Below, piece by piece: positions 45,238-54,451 of a stretch of DNA of 64,000 nt. Source of the stretch: Streptomyces roseifaciens (GTDB lineage: Bacteria; Actinomycetota; Actinomycetes; Streptomycetales; Streptomycetaceae); NCBI RefSeq assembly GCF_001445655.1, contig NZ_LNBE01000003.1:248001-312000 (forward strand), written 5' to 3'. The first letter of the stretch is position 1, and every line of letters starts with the position of its first letter. Below the pieces are notes generated by a model. It did no database searches and was not told the origin of the DNA. It worked only from the letters and a program-made list of their open reading frames with translations. The translations under genes were made by a program, and so were the position numbers.

Positions 45238-47469
45238 TCAGTTCCTTCCGGAGGGGCGCGCCGGCTGCTTCTGGGTCAGTTGCTGCCGGATCAGCTCGAG
45301 GTTGCGGACGACCGCGCCCGCCTCGTCGTGGTGCTGCGGGAACAGCACGGTCTTGCGGTCGCCTCCGGCCAGCGCCTCGGCCTGGCCGGCGAGCGTGCGC
45401 AGCGGGCGGATGACGAGGATGTGCAGCCAGCCCAGGCAGGCCACGGCGGCGGTGACGCCGAGCAGCCCGGCGAGCATGGTGTGCCGCTGCGCGGTGTACT
45501 CGGGCAGCTCCAGCCAGGACGCCGGCTGCTCGCTGACGACCTGCCAGCCGAGGTCGCGGACCGCTCCGCCGCCGGTGAAGGGCGCGGCCGCCGCGAGCGA
45601 GGAGCCGCCTGCGGTGCGGTGCAGCAGCGCGGTGCCGTTGGCGGCCTTGCGCGCCTTGACCGCGAGGGTGTCCAGGTGCCGGCCGGGCAGCTTCGAGAAG
45701 GCCAGGAAGCCGTGCTGCCGGTCGGCGGCGAGGACGCGGTGCTTGTCGTCCACCAGCCAGACCTGGCCGAGGCCGGGCCGGGTGACCATGGAGATCAGGA
45801 ACTGCGGGTCGTACTCGCCGACGACGGTGCGGCCCTTGCCGCCGGGCACGGCCGCGTACGCGGCGACCGCCGGTTCCTTGCCCGAGGTGTTGAGCTGGGC
45901 GACGGAGTCCGCGTACGGCTTCCGGCCGCCCGGGTGGCGCGGGGAGGCCCCGGCGCGGGTGAGGACCTTGCCGTCGGCGTCGAGGACGTAGACGGAGCGG
46001 TAGCGGGGGTGCTCGCGCAGCGTCGTCTGCAGGACGGCCTTGTCGGCGGCGTCGTCCTTGCCGCCGCCCGCCCCGACGATCTGCGCGACGGAGGCGACGT
46101 CGGCCCAGCCCTCGTTGAGCGCCTTGCGGACGCGGTCGGCGGCGGTGTCCGTACGCCGGCGCTGGTCCTCGACGAGCTGCTTGGGCACGGTCACGCCGCT
46201 GCCGGCGCGGTTGAGGAGCAGCAGGAGCGGCGCGGCCCAGGCGAGCAGGACGACGCCGCAGACGATGACTGTGGCGCGGGTGCCGAAGCCGCCGCGCGCC
46301 CGGCCGGTGCGGGTGGGCCGCCCGCCGAGCAGCTGGCCGCGCAGGCTCTCCAGGGCGGCGCCGATCCGGGCCGGCTCCCGGCCGCGGAACTTGCGCACCG
46401 GGCGGTCGAGCTCGCCGCGGCCGATCCTGCGGCTCTCCAGGTACAGCTGGATGAGCGGGCGCTGCACCGTGCGGACCAGGATCCAGGTGACGAGCACGGC
46501 GAGGACGAGCAGCACGGCGGCGGCCACCAGACCGAAGGCCTGGGTGCGCACCGCCTTGGCGTCCTCGGTGACCTTGACGGAGGTGACCACCGACAGGCCG
46601 AGGCCGCCCGCGGGACTGGTCTCGCCGGGGGAGCGGCCCGCGGCCGCATAGCCCACGGCCGTGCGGTGCTTCTTGTCCGAGCCGCCCATGAGGTGGCCGC
46701 TGGCGCCCGGGTGGCCGCCGGGTTCGGGGGTCTTGCCGAAGGCCGCGGCGGCCGTCTTCGCGGCGCGCTTGGCCCACGTCGTGCGGGTGATCGAGGGGCC
46801 GTCCTTGGCGAGGACCGTGCCGGCGGAGTCGACCACGAGGAGGGAGCGGTTCTCGCCGGTGGAGATCCCCGGCACGTTGAGGGTGCCGGAGGCGACGAGC
46901 AGCCGCAGTTTGCCGCCGTCGCGCAGGGCTGCGGTGACGAGCATGCGGGTCTCGCCGGAGGGGAGCTTCACGAGCCGGGGAGCGAGACCGCCGTCCTTGT
47001 CGCCCTTGTTCCCGTTATCAGCGGTTTTGCTTGATCCGTCCTTGAGGACATCGGCCAGAGGGATCGTTTCGCCGCGTGCGGCGAGGAGGCCGCCCCCGGC
47101 GGGGTCGATGATCGCGAGCCCGCGCCATTTGTTGTAGACCTTGCCGAGCTTGTCCAGGACGGTGTCGGCCGGTACGGCCTCGGGTCCGGTGAACAGCGCG
47201 GCGGCGCGCTGGAGATCGGTGACGCTCTCGTCCAGGGAGGCCCGCAGCGCGACCGCGCCGTCCTCCGCCACCCGCTGCTGCGAGCTGAGCACGGCCTTGT
47301 CGACGGCGGCCCGGTCGTGGTCGCCCAGCACCAGGGCGGTCGCCCCCGCCACCAGCAGCAGCAGCGCCAGGAGCGCGGCGATCGGCGGGCGGGCGCCGCC
47401 GAGCAGGGGCATGTCGGCGCGCCGGCGAATCTTGCGCCGACGCGCGCCGCGCGGAGCGGTGGGCGGCAT
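45238..47469 (-). CDS. Double-Cache/HAMP membrane protein without output domain
   Basis: 743 residues from ATG at 47469 (AAAGGA upstream; an ATG at 47502 adds 11). Basic cytoplasmic head, membrane helix at about 25-48, an extracellular Cache-like sensor, second helix (LVAAAVLLVLAVLVTWILV) and HAMP-like linker; then a repeat of the plan: helix (VIVCGVVLLAWAAPLLLLL), a second Cache-like domain (YRSVYVLDADGKVLTRAG, GQVWLVDDKHRVLAADRQ), helix and HAMP-like end. There is no kinase, GGDEF or methyl-accepting output, so it ends at the HAMP. First gene of the pgsBC operon: perhaps a sensor or assembly partner of the ligase. Confidence 0.75.
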   Translation of the reverse strand: MPPTAPRGARRRKIRRRADMPLLGGARPPIAALLALLLLVAGATALVLGDHDRAAVDKAVLSSQQRVAEDGAVALRASLDESVTDLQRAAALFTGPEAVPADTVLDKLGKVYNKWRGLAIIDPAGGGLLAARGETIPLADVLKDGSSKTADNGNKGDKDGGLAPRLVKLPSGETRMLVTAALRDGGKLRLLVASGTLNVPGISTGENRSLLVVDSAGTVLAKDGPSITRTTWAKRAAKTAAAAFGKTPEPGGHPGASGHLMGGSDKKHRTAVGYAAAGRSPGETSPAGGLGLSVVTSVKVTEDAKAVRTQAFGLVAAAVLLVLAVLVTWILVRTVQRPLIQLYLESRRIGRGELDRPVRKFRGREPARIGAALESLRGQLLGGRPTRTGRARGGFGTRATVIVCGVVLLAWAAPLLLLLNRAGSGVTVPKQLVEDQRRRTDTAADRVRKALNEGWADVASVAQIVGAGGGKDDAADKAVLQTTLREHPRYRSVYVLDADGKVLTRAGASPRHPGGRKPYADSVAQLNTSGKEPAVAAYAAVPGGKGRTVVGEYDPQFLISMVTRPGLGQVWLVDDKHRVLAADRQHGFLAFSKLPGRHLDTLAVKARKAANGTALLHRTAGGSSLAAAAPFTGGGAVRDLGWQVVSEQPASWLELPEYTAQRHTMLAGLLGVTAAVACLGWLHILVIRPLRTLAGQAEALAGGDRKTVLFPQHHDEAGAVVRNLELIRQQLTQKQPARPSGRN

Positions 47470-47572
47470 TCCTGGGTATTCCTTTCGGCCGCGGCACGGC
47501 ATTGCTGCCCGGGACGGCGGAATACCTTGTTCTGCTTGCCGCTCATCAGGATGGGCTAAGGGGAACTGCAGA

Positions 47573-47601
47573 ATCCTAAGTGGAAGCTAAAGTATTGACA
47601 A
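47573..47601 (-). promoter_or_regulatory. Promoter of the Cache-pgsBC operon
   Basis: On the minus strand TTGTCA (47601-47596), 17-base spacer, TAGGAT (47578-47573): a good vegetative promoter about 104 bases before the ATG. The complementary strand of the -35 reads TTGACA, so a divergent promoter for the lipoprotein gene may overlap it. Confidence 0.6.
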
Positions 47602-47693
47602 AATCTTGGCGGCATGTGCCTCATGTGCGTGCGAATCGGGTGCAGTTGAAGTAGAGGCGGGAAAGCGTGCGGCTCCGGGGTACTTTTGCCGGC

Positions 47694-48722
47694 ATGACGA
47701 GCCAGCCGGAGACCGCCCGCGGCGTGCGCGCGCGTACGGCCCGTGCCGCCCGTACGGTGCTGCTCTGTGTGCTGCTCGGCGCGCCGCTCCTGGCCGGGGC
47801 GGCCGGCTGCGGGGGCCCGTCGGCCGCGGACGGGGACGGCCGCAAGGACACGACCAGGTCCCGCAGGGCCGCGCCGCAGCCCACCGGCACCGTCGACCTC
47901 GCCCGGCGCATCACCGACTACACCGACGGCATCACCGCCGACGGCAGCTACCGCATCCCCGCCGAGCGCGAGCGCCGCGCCGTCGCCGACGGCGTCCGCG
48001 CCCTCCTCGACGGGGACCGCACCGCGGCCGGGCGCCGGCTGGGCAGCGTCGGCTACGCCGTGCGCACCCTCGTCGACAGCAGCGGCACCCGGTACGCGGA
48101 GATCGCCGACGCCACGCGGGAGGGCGAGGTCCGGCGCGGCTGGGGCCGCGTCTACGTGGACCTGCGCGGCCCGGTCCGCTGGCAGGTCCAGGTCCCGCAC
48201 CCCTCGGCCGACCAGCGCACCGAACAGCTGGGCATCGGGCTCCTGCGCGGCGCCCCGGGCGGCGTGCTCGTCCTGGCCGGCGCCCACCGCGCGGCGGACT
48301 CCGGCGACGGCCCCGACGCCGCGGACGTCGCCCACCGCCGCGACTCCGTCTTCGCCGCCGTCTCCGACGCCCTCGCCGACCGCCGCCTCCCCGCCGTCCA
48401 GGTCCACGGCTTCGCCGACAGCAGCCTCCCCGACCACGACGTGGTCGTCTCCCCGGGCAGCGGTGAAGCGGGCCTCCCCTCCGCCCGCAGCCTCGCCGCC
48501 GCCTACCGCGCGCAGGGCATGCGCGTGTGCGAGGTCTGGGAGCGCTACTGCGGCCGCCTCGAAGGCCGCACGAACGTGGAGGGCGAGTACGCGGGCGAGG
48601 CCGGCGTGCCGTTCCTGCACGTGGAGCACAACCGGCTGATACGGGACGACGACGCGCTGGTCGCGAAGGCGGTGCGGGCGCTGGCGGAGGTGACCGGGAG
48701 GTGGGGGACGGGGCGGGGCTGA
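47694..48722 (+). CDS. Lipoprotein of unknown function, divergent from the pgs operon
   Basis: 342 residues from ATG at 47694. Arg-rich head, hydrophobic stretch and a lipobox-like AGAAGC give a likely lipoprotein. The C-terminal ~200 residues look enzymatic: GVLVLAGAHRAADSGD, AHRRDSVFAAVSDAL, PAVQVHGFADSS, GVPFLHVEHNRLIRDD, with conserved-looking His/Asp/Glu residues that could bind zinc. No family recognised with certainty; because it shares a promoter region with pgsBC a gamma-glutamyl hydrolase is conceivable, but nothing in the sequence proves it. Confidence 0.55.
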   Translation: MTSQPETARGVRARTARAARTVLLCVLLGAPLLAGAAGCGGPSAADGDGRKDTTRSRRAAPQPTGTVDLARRITDYTDGITADGSYRIPAERERRAVADGVRALLDGDRTAAGRRLGSVGYAVRTLVDSSGTRYAEIADATREGEVRRGWGRVYVDLRGPVRWQVQVPHPSADQRTEQLGIGLLRGAPGGVLVLAGAHRAADSGDGPDAADVAHRRDSVFAAVSDALADRRLPAVQVHGFADSSLPDHDVVVSPGSGEAGLPSARSLAAAYRAQGMRVCEVWERYCGRLEGRTNVEGEYAGEAGVPFLHVEHNRLIRDDDALVAKAVRALAEVTGRWGTGRG

Positions 48723-48891
48723 CGACCCGCCTGCGGCGATTCGCTCTGCCGGTGCTCCGCTCTGCCTGCGGTCCCCTCCACCTGCGGTCCCCTCCACCTG
48801 CGATCCGCTCAGCCGGCGATTCGGGCAACGGGCGGCCGGGGCCGGCGGTCGCCCGCGCCGTCGAGCGCGCCACCCCGTAGGCGGTATCGGC

Positions 48892-48982
48892 CCTTCGTCG
48901 CATCGGCCCTTGGCCGCGCCTGCCCTTGGCCGCGCCCGCCCTTCGTCGCATCGGCCCTTGGCCGCGCCCGCCCTCCGCTCCA
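48892..48982. repeat. Short tandem repeats upstream of the NACHT gene
   Basis: Several copies of CCCTTGGCCGCGCCYGCCCT alternating with TTCGTCGCATCGG; a second set, CTGCGGTCCCCTCCAC, is at 48765-48800. Non-coding. The rest of the 441-base gap 48723-49163 shows no gene. Confidence 0.7.
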
Positions 48983-49163
48983 CCCGCCCTTCGCTCCGCC
49001 GGGCGGCCCCGCGGTCGCTCTGCCGGGTGGCCTTCCGGGGATTTCCGCCCCTGCCGCCGCGGAGGAGGGGTTACCTGATTCCCGGGTCGGCGGCCCGGCC
49101 CGGGCCGCCGCTCCCGCCCACCCGGGGCGGGACGGAATCGGATGCGGGCGGGGGCGGGAGCCT

Positions 49164-52043
49164 ATGGGGTCGGGGTCGCCACTGCGTCGGGCGCGCGTGC
49201 AACGGCGCATCGGGCTGGGGCTGGCCTGCGCGGCCCTGGTCACGCTGGCCGTCGTGCTGTGGCGGGGCGACGTCGAGAGCCCCGGGACCGCGACGTGGAT
49301 CTCCGTCGTCTCGGCCGTGGTCTCGGCGTGCGCCTTCGTCGCCGACCTCCTGAGCGGCCTCGGCGACGGCGACCCGCCGGACCCGGCCGACCGCCGGCGG
49401 CGCGCGGCCGACGCCCTCGCCCAAGCGGTGCGCAGCCAGTGGGCGGCGGAGGCGCAGCTGCGCCGGCTCCAGGACCCGGAACCGCTGAGCGTCCGCTGGT
49501 CCCGCGTCGGCCCGCCGCTCGCCGACCACCAGGGCAACATCCACCCCGGCCCGCTGCCCCCGCCGCGCGACGGCGACCAGCGGCTCGGCCGCGTCGTCGA
49601 GGCGTTCGCCGCGGTGCGGTCGCGCCGGATGGTGGTCCTGGGCGGCCCGGGGGCGGGGAAGAGCATCCTCGCCGTGCAGTTCGTCCTCGGGATGCTCGCC
49701 GCCCGGCAGCCGGGCGGCCCGGTGCCCGTCCTCTTCCCGCTGGCCGGGTGGAATCCGCAGGCCCTCACCCTGCGCGCGTGGCTGGCCGAGCGGCTGGCGG
49801 CGGAATACCGGACGCTGGCCGCCCCGTCCGGCGACGGCACCCTGGCCGGGGAACTGCTGGACGCCGGACTCGTCCTGGCCGTCCTCGACGGCTTCGACGA
49901 GCTTCCCGCGCCCGCGCACGGCCAGGCGATGCGCCGGCTCAACGCGGACCTGGACGAACGCCTGCCCGTCCTGCTCACCTGCCGCACCACCGCCTGGACC
50001 CGCGCCGTGCGGGCCGGCGACGTCCTGACCGCCGCGGAAGTCGTCGAGCTGCGACGGCTCGACTTCGGCACGGCACGCACCTACCTGGAACGCACGGCGC
50101 GCCCGGACGGCCGGGGCTCGACCTCGTGGACGCCGGTGCTGCGGCCGGCGCCCCCGGGGCCGCTGGCCGAGGTGCTGGGCACGCCGCTGATGGTGGCCCT
50201 GGCCCGCACCGTCTACGGGGACACCTCCCGCGACCCGGCCGAACTCCTGGACGCGGCGCGCTTCCCCACGGCGGAGAGCATCGAGGAACACCTGCTGGAC
50301 GCCTTCGTCCCGGCGGCCTTCGGCGACGCGCCCGGAAGCACCTGGCGGCCCGGCGCGGCCCACCGCTGGCTCCGCCGCCTCGCCCGCGACCTCGACGGCC
50401 ACGACCGGCAGCGCGGCACGTGGCGGCTCGCGTGGTGGGAGCTGCCGGACGCGATGCCGAGGGCGCTGCGCCTGATCGGCCCCGCCCTGCTGGCCCTCCT
50501 CGCGACGGCCTCGCTGCTGGTGCCGCTGGCCTGGTACGGACGGGGAGTCGTCGGCAACTGGGACAGCCCGTTGTCGATGGTCCTCCACCTGACGGGCATC
50601 CTCCTGGGCCTGTGCTGCGGGTTCGCCTGCCTGCTGCCCGCCACGGCGGGCACCCCGCAAGGGCCGCGCCGGCTGGCCCGCATGGCGGTGACGCTGACCG
50701 CCGTCGCCGCGCCCCTCGCCGCGGTCGCCGGCCACCTGGCGCCGCCGCTCTTCGGCCTGCGGCTGGGGGACGCGATCACGCCCCGGCCCATCTGGTTCTT
50801 CAACGGGTGCGCCTTCGGGCTGATCCTGTCGATGCTCTTCGCCGTCGCCGGGCTGCCCCGGCGCCCGCCCCCGCTGGGCCTGCCGTGGGCCGGCAGCGCG
50901 AGCGGCCTCGGCGCCGTCCGCGCGCTGGCGATCGGCCTCGCCGCCGCCGGACCGGTCCTCCTGGCCCTCCGGCTCGTCGTACCGGCCCCGATCTGCTTCG
51001 TGGCGGGCCTGCTCCTGTGCCTGCCCGGACAGCGTCACGGGGAACGGGCCGCAACACCGTTCACGGGCCCCGTCGCCGTCCTCCGCGGCTTCGGAAGCGG
51101 CCTCCTGCGCGGATTCGTCGTCTGCTCGCTCATCGGCGTGTCCGCTTGCGCGGTCGTCGGAGGCATCGTGGGCGCGTTCGCGGCGTACGAGATCCGATCG
51201 GCTCCCTCACTCGCGGACGCCGGGCCGACCGACGGCTGGCGCGCCCGGGTGTCACCCGACGGCGTCCGCACCGTCGACTCCTCGAAGCCGTACGCGGGCG
51301 AGCTGCTGCCCCGCGGCGCGCACACCAAGCCGCTCGCCGTACCGAGCCAATCCGGCATCGCCTACAACGGGCGCACGCCCGAGGCATTCCACCAGCCGGT
51401 CCGCATCCGCATGGAGCGCGACGAGCCGGTGCTCATCACCGCGGGCCACCCCCCTGCCGACGCCTGGAACGTGGTGTCCGAACTGCCGCGCCCCGTACAG
51501 CTGTGGCTCGCGTACCGCAGCACGCCGGCCGTCATCGGTGACGTCGTGGTCCCGCTCGCCGAGTTCGGCGTCCTGATCGGTGCCATCGGAGGCTGCGCCT
51601 CGGGCGTCTACCGCGCCCTGAGCACCCCTTCCGACGTCCTCCGGGCCGCAGGCCCGCAGAGCACCCTGCGCACCGACCGCGCCGCCACCGCGGCGCGCAG
51701 CGCCATCGCCGCCGTGCTCGCGGGCGGGGTCTGCCTGGCGCTCATCCCGGTGGTCGGCAGCGGCGGCGCGCTGGGCACCATGCACACCGAACTGTGGGTG
51801 CCCCTCGGCACGTCCGCGCTCGCGCTGAGCGCCTGGGGCCGCCTCGGTACGGCCCGGATCTGGCTGGCCGTCACCGGCCGTGCGCCCTGGCGGCTCATGA
51901 CCTTCCTCGAAGAGGCCCACCGGCGCGGGGTGCTGCGCCAGTCGGGCGCCCACTACGAGTTCCGCCACCTGCGGCTCCAGCAGCGCCTCGCGGGGGCGGC
52001 CGAAGAGGATGAGCGCCGGGCGGCTCCGGCGCCGGTGCCGTGA
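49164..52043 (+). CDS. Membrane NACHT-domain NTPase
   Basis: 959 residues; ATG at 49164 with GGGAG upstream. Two N-terminal helices (17-32 and 43-63), a cytoplasmic helical linker, then the NTPase core at about 150-330: Walker A GGPGAGKS, LFPLAGWNPQ, Walker B LVLAVLDGFDELP, sensor VLLTCRTTAW. From about 430 to 680 and again after 790 there are many membrane helices, with an extracellular-looking insert between (GWRARVSPDGVRTVDSS...). The C-terminus is a small soluble segment (FLEEAHRRGVLRQSGAHYEFRHLRLQQRL). STAND NTPases of this shape are common in Streptomyces; some bacterial NACHT proteins defend against phage. No effector gene adjacent. Confidence 0.8.
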   Translation: MGSGSPLRRARVQRRIGLGLACAALVTLAVVLWRGDVESPGTATWISVVSAVVSACAFVADLLSGLGDGDPPDPADRRRRAADALAQAVRSQWAAEAQLRRLQDPEPLSVRWSRVGPPLADHQGNIHPGPLPPPRDGDQRLGRVVEAFAAVRSRRMVVLGGPGAGKSILAVQFVLGMLAARQPGGPVPVLFPLAGWNPQALTLRAWLAERLAAEYRTLAAPSGDGTLAGELLDAGLVLAVLDGFDELPAPAHGQAMRRLNADLDERLPVLLTCRTTAWTRAVRAGDVLTAAEVVELRRLDFGTARTYLERTARPDGRGSTSWTPVLRPAPPGPLAEVLGTPLMVALARTVYGDTSRDPAELLDAARFPTAESIEEHLLDAFVPAAFGDAPGSTWRPGAAHRWLRRLARDLDGHDRQRGTWRLAWWELPDAMPRALRLIGPALLALLATASLLVPLAWYGRGVVGNWDSPLSMVLHLTGILLGLCCGFACLLPATAGTPQGPRRLARMAVTLTAVAAPLAAVAGHLAPPLFGLRLGDAITPRPIWFFNGCAFGLILSMLFAVAGLPRRPPPLGLPWAGSASGLGAVRALAIGLAAAGPVLLALRLVVPAPICFVAGLLLCLPGQRHGERAATPFTGPVAVLRGFGSGLLRGFVVCSLIGVSACAVVGGIVGAFAAYEIRSAPSLADAGPTDGWRARVSPDGVRTVDSSKPYAGELLPRGAHTKPLAVPSQSGIAYNGRTPEAFHQPVRIRMERDEPVLITAGHPPADAWNVVSELPRPVQLWLAYRSTPAVIGDVVVPLAEFGVLIGAIGGCASGVYRALSTPSDVLRAAGPQSTLRTDRAATAARSAIAAVLAGGVCLALIPVVGSGGALGTMHTELWVPLGTSALALSAWGRLGTARIWLAVTGRAPWRLMTFLEEAHRRGVLRQSGAHYEFRHLRLQQRLAGAAEEDERRAAPAPVP

Positions 52044-52083
52044 AATGCGGCGGGCCGTGAATGCAGCGGTGCCGTAAACGCAG

Positions 52084-52122
52084 CGGTGCGCTGCGAGCGG
52101 AAGTCCCGCTCGCAGCGCACCG
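52084..52122. terminator. Terminator between convergent genes
   Basis: Perfect 17-bp stem (52084-52100 with 52106-52122), loop AAGTC, 40 bases past the NACHT stop and 33 before the end of the SH3-like gene. Confidence 0.88.
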
Positions 52123-52155
52123 GATGTCAAACCGTCAGCCGGAGGCTGCCGGTCG

Positions 52156-52509
52156 TCAGCGCCACTGCTTGATGCACGCGGTGGGGACCCAGCCCTCGTG
52201 CCCCGCGTAGCTCAGGAGCACCCAGCTGTTGTCCTTCTTCCCGCAGAGGTTGTAGGACTGGCCGCTCTGGCCGGTGCCGGTGGAGTCGCAGCCGCGGCCC
52301 GACTTGCCCTTGGGGAGCAGGCCGACGGCGGTGGCGTTCAGCTTGGTCGTCGTACGGATCTTCACGCTCTCCACTGCCGTGAGCGTGCCGTAGCTGCAGG
52401 ACGAGGCGGCGGCCCGTGCGTCGGCCGTGGCGACGCCGCCGGTCAGGGCGGTGGCCCCGGCCAGGGTGGCGGCGGTGATGGCCGTGGCGGCCAACTTCCT
52501 CATGTTCAT
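52156..52509 (-). CDS. Small secreted SH3-like protein
   Basis: 117 residues; ATG at 52509 with GGGGAA. Signal peptide LAATAITAATLAGATALTGGVATA. The ~75-residue mature part fits a bacterial SH3 domain: VKIRTTTKLNATAVGLLPKG, then SWVLLSYAGHEGWVPTACIKQ. Four Cys could form two disulphides. Such single SH3 proteins usually bind cell-wall peptides; role unknown. Confidence 0.75.
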   Translation of the reverse strand: MNMRKLAATAITAATLAGATALTGGVATADARAAASSCSYGTLTAVESVKIRTTTKLNATAVGLLPKGKSGRGCDSTGTGQSGQSYNLCGKKDNSWVLLSYAGHEGWVPTACIKQWR

Positions 52510-52627
52510 GCGTCGTTCCCCGTCGTGGTCGATGACGTTCCCCGGTGCCCGGACGGGCGTACCGAGATGATCACCACGCTAGCTGGGCATGCGCATGACA
52601 TGCAAAGCGGTTGCCCCGTCCTTCCGT

Positions 52628-53233
52628 TCAGCTGAAGTCCAGGCCGCCCGTACGGGTGCGCTTGAGCTCGAAGAAGTTCGGGTAACCGGCCAGCAGCCGC
52701 ACACCGTCGAAGATCCGGGCGGCTTCCTCGCCCCGCGGGATCGCGGTCAGGACGGGCCCGAAGAAGGCGACCCCGTCGATGTGCATCGTGGGCGTGCCGA
52801 CGTCCTCGCCGACCGGGTCCATGCCCTCGTGGTGACTCGCGCGCAGCGCCTCGTCGTACTCCGCCGTGCGGGCCGCGTCCGCGAGTGACTCCGGGAGTCC
52901 GGCGTCGGCCAGCGCCTTCCTGATCAGGTCGTCGGAGATCTCACCGTTGGCGTTGTGGATGCGCGTGCCGAGGGCCGTGTACAGGTCGCGCAGCACCCCC
53001 TCCCCGTGCTCCTGCGCCGCCGCCGTGCACACCCGCACCGGGCCCCAGCCCACGTCGAGCAGTCTGCGGTAGCGCTCCGGCAGGTCGGCGCGGCCCTCGT
53101 TGAGCACGGACAGGCTCATGACGCGGAACCGCAGATCGAGGTCGCGGTGGCGCTCCACCTCCAGGATCCAGCGGGAGGTGATCCAGGCGAACGGGCAGAT
53201 GGGGTCGAAGTAGAAGTCCACTTTGTGTGTCAT
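52628..53233 (-). CDS. DsbA-like mycothiol-dependent oxidoreductase (Rv2466c type)
   Basis: 201 residues. Close in pattern to the mycobacterial mycothiol-dependent nitroreductase: [105 protein letters not shown]. In the mycobacterial enzyme the active motif is CPWC; here it is CPFA, so only the first Cys remains and a monothiol, mycothiol-dependent mechanism is implied. ATG at 53233 chosen; one at 53239 adds two residues. Cytoplasmic redox enzyme. Confidence 0.82.
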   Translation of the reverse strand: MTHKVDFYFDPICPFAWITSRWILEVERHRDLDLRFRVMSLSVLNEGRADLPERYRRLLDVGWGPVRVCTAAAQEHGEGVLRDLYTALGTRIHNANGEISDDLIRKALADAGLPESLADAARTAEYDEALRASHHEGMDPVGEDVGTPTMHIDGVAFFGPVLTAIPRGEEAARIFDGVRLLAGYPNFFELKRTRTGGLDFS

Positions 53234-53304
53234 GACCATGAGCCTACGAGGGGAGGTGGACCGACCGGCAGGTCCACTTCCCCGCGCAAATCGTGGGCCA
53301 ATGC

Positions 53305-53487
53305 CTACTGCTTGCACCCCTGCTGGAGATGCTCCCTGCGCCGCCTCTCGACCTCCTCGACCGCGGCGGGCCCCTGCCGGAGGGCGACGGCACGCCTCAT
53401 GATGAGGACCGCGCACGTCAGGCACGAGGTGTCCGTGCGGCTGCCCTCTTCTTCGTGCGGGTGGGCATTCGCACGCGCGTTCATCAT
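53305..53487 (-). CDS. Small conserved-looking protein, 60 residues
   Basis: ATG at 53487 with GGAGG six bases upstream. Hydrophilic, with two close Cys ([16 protein letters not shown]) and a basic helical tail ([18 protein letters not shown]). Divergent from the XRE regulator 133 bases away, the usual place for a small partner in Streptomyces XRE/DUF397 loci. Function unknown; it may be a co-regulated target or partner. Confidence 0.55.
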   Translation of the reverse strand: MMNARANAHPHEEEGSRTDTSCLTCAVLIMRRAVALRQGPAAVEEVERRRREHLQQGCKQ

Positions 53488-53620
53488 GTCCGGCCTCCGT
53501 TGTGTCTTGCTCGTTGCCGGCGGGCAACTCACCTTCAGGTAACTAGGGTTGCCGGGCAGAGGCCTCGACCACCAGGACTTGATGTCCCCGGCGCACGCAG
53601 GGGAGATGGGAGGTAGGTGC

Positions 53621-54451
53621 ATGCCCGCACGACCACGTCCACTGACGCCGGACCGGTCCGCCCGGCACCTGTTCGGCGCGAAGATGCGCGCGTACCGCGG
53701 CAGCATGAGCCTGGAGCGGCTCGCCGAGATCGTGAACTTCAGCAAGAGCCACCTGGCGCGGGTGGAAACGGCGGAGTCCATGCCGCCGCCGGAACTTCCG
53801 GCGCTGCTGGACGCCGCGTTCGACACGGACGGCATTTTCGCCGAGCTGTACCAGGTGGCACGGAGGGAAATCCACCCGGACCAGTTCCGGAGGCGGATGG
53901 AGATCGAGGCGAAGGCGCGCGTCATCGCCGATTACACCTGCGCGCTGATGCCGGGTCTCGCGCAGACGGAGGAATACGCCCGGCTCCTGTTCCAGACGCA
54001 CGACCCGAGGGCGACGGAGGCCGAGGTCGAGGATCTGGTAGCGGCACGGATGGATCGGCAGGCCCGGCTGCGGGCCGACGATGCGCCGGACTATTCCGCG
54101 ATCATCGACGAGGCCGCCCTGTGTCGCGGATTCGGCGGACCCGCTGTCATGCGGCCGCAACTGGCCCGGCTGATCGACCTGAATGAGAGCGCCACGAGCG
54201 TGATGCAGGTTCTGCCGTTCGCCTACGGAGGGCACGCGCTGATGGGTGGCTCCCTGGCGTTGTTCACCCTCGGCGACGGCACTCAAGTGGCCTGGGAGGA
54301 GGGCCATTCCAGCGGGACGCTGATGGAGGATTTCGATAGCTTCGTCACCCGCCAGCGTGCCTACGATCTCCTCAGGTCCTGCGCTTTGTCACCGGCAGAC
54401 TCGTCAGAATTCGTCCGGAACGTCATGGAGGCATTACCCGATGAGCACTGA
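53621..54451 (+). CDS. XRE-family regulator with DUF5753 domain
   Basis: 276 residues; ATG at 53621 with GGGAGG upstream. N-terminal helix-turn-helix (HLFGAKMRAYRGSMSLERLAEIVNFSKSHLARVETAESMPP), then the DUF5753 ligand-like domain: IADYTCALMPGLAQTEEYARLL, VAARMDRQARL, YSAIIDEAALCRGFGGPAVMRPQL, VMQVLPFAYGGHALMGGSLALF. This pairs with the DUF397 gene, whose start lies inside its last 11 bases. WhiJ/AbaA-like systems of this kind influence development and antibiotic production. Confidence 0.88.
   Translation: MPARPRPLTPDRSARHLFGAKMRAYRGSMSLERLAEIVNFSKSHLARVETAESMPPPELPALLDAAFDTDGIFAELYQVARREIHPDQFRRRMEIEAKARVIADYTCALMPGLAQTEEYARLLFQTHDPRATEAEVEDLVAARMDRQARLRADDAPDYSAIIDEAALCRGFGGPAVMRPQLARLIDLNESATSVMQVLPFAYGGHALMGGSLALFTLGDGTQVAWEEGHSSGTLMEDFDSFVTRQRAYDLLRSCALSPADSSEFVRNVMEALPDEH

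Noticed and set aside
45206..46777. 523-codon frame overlapping the Cache gene on the same strand in another frame
   Set aside because: Arg/Gly/Pro-rich frame-shift shadow; the Cache frame has membrane segments and a proper ribosome site.
49142..51541. 799-codon frame overlapping the NACHT gene
   Set aside because: Arg/Pro/Gly-rich shadow; Walker A and B are in the 49164 frame.
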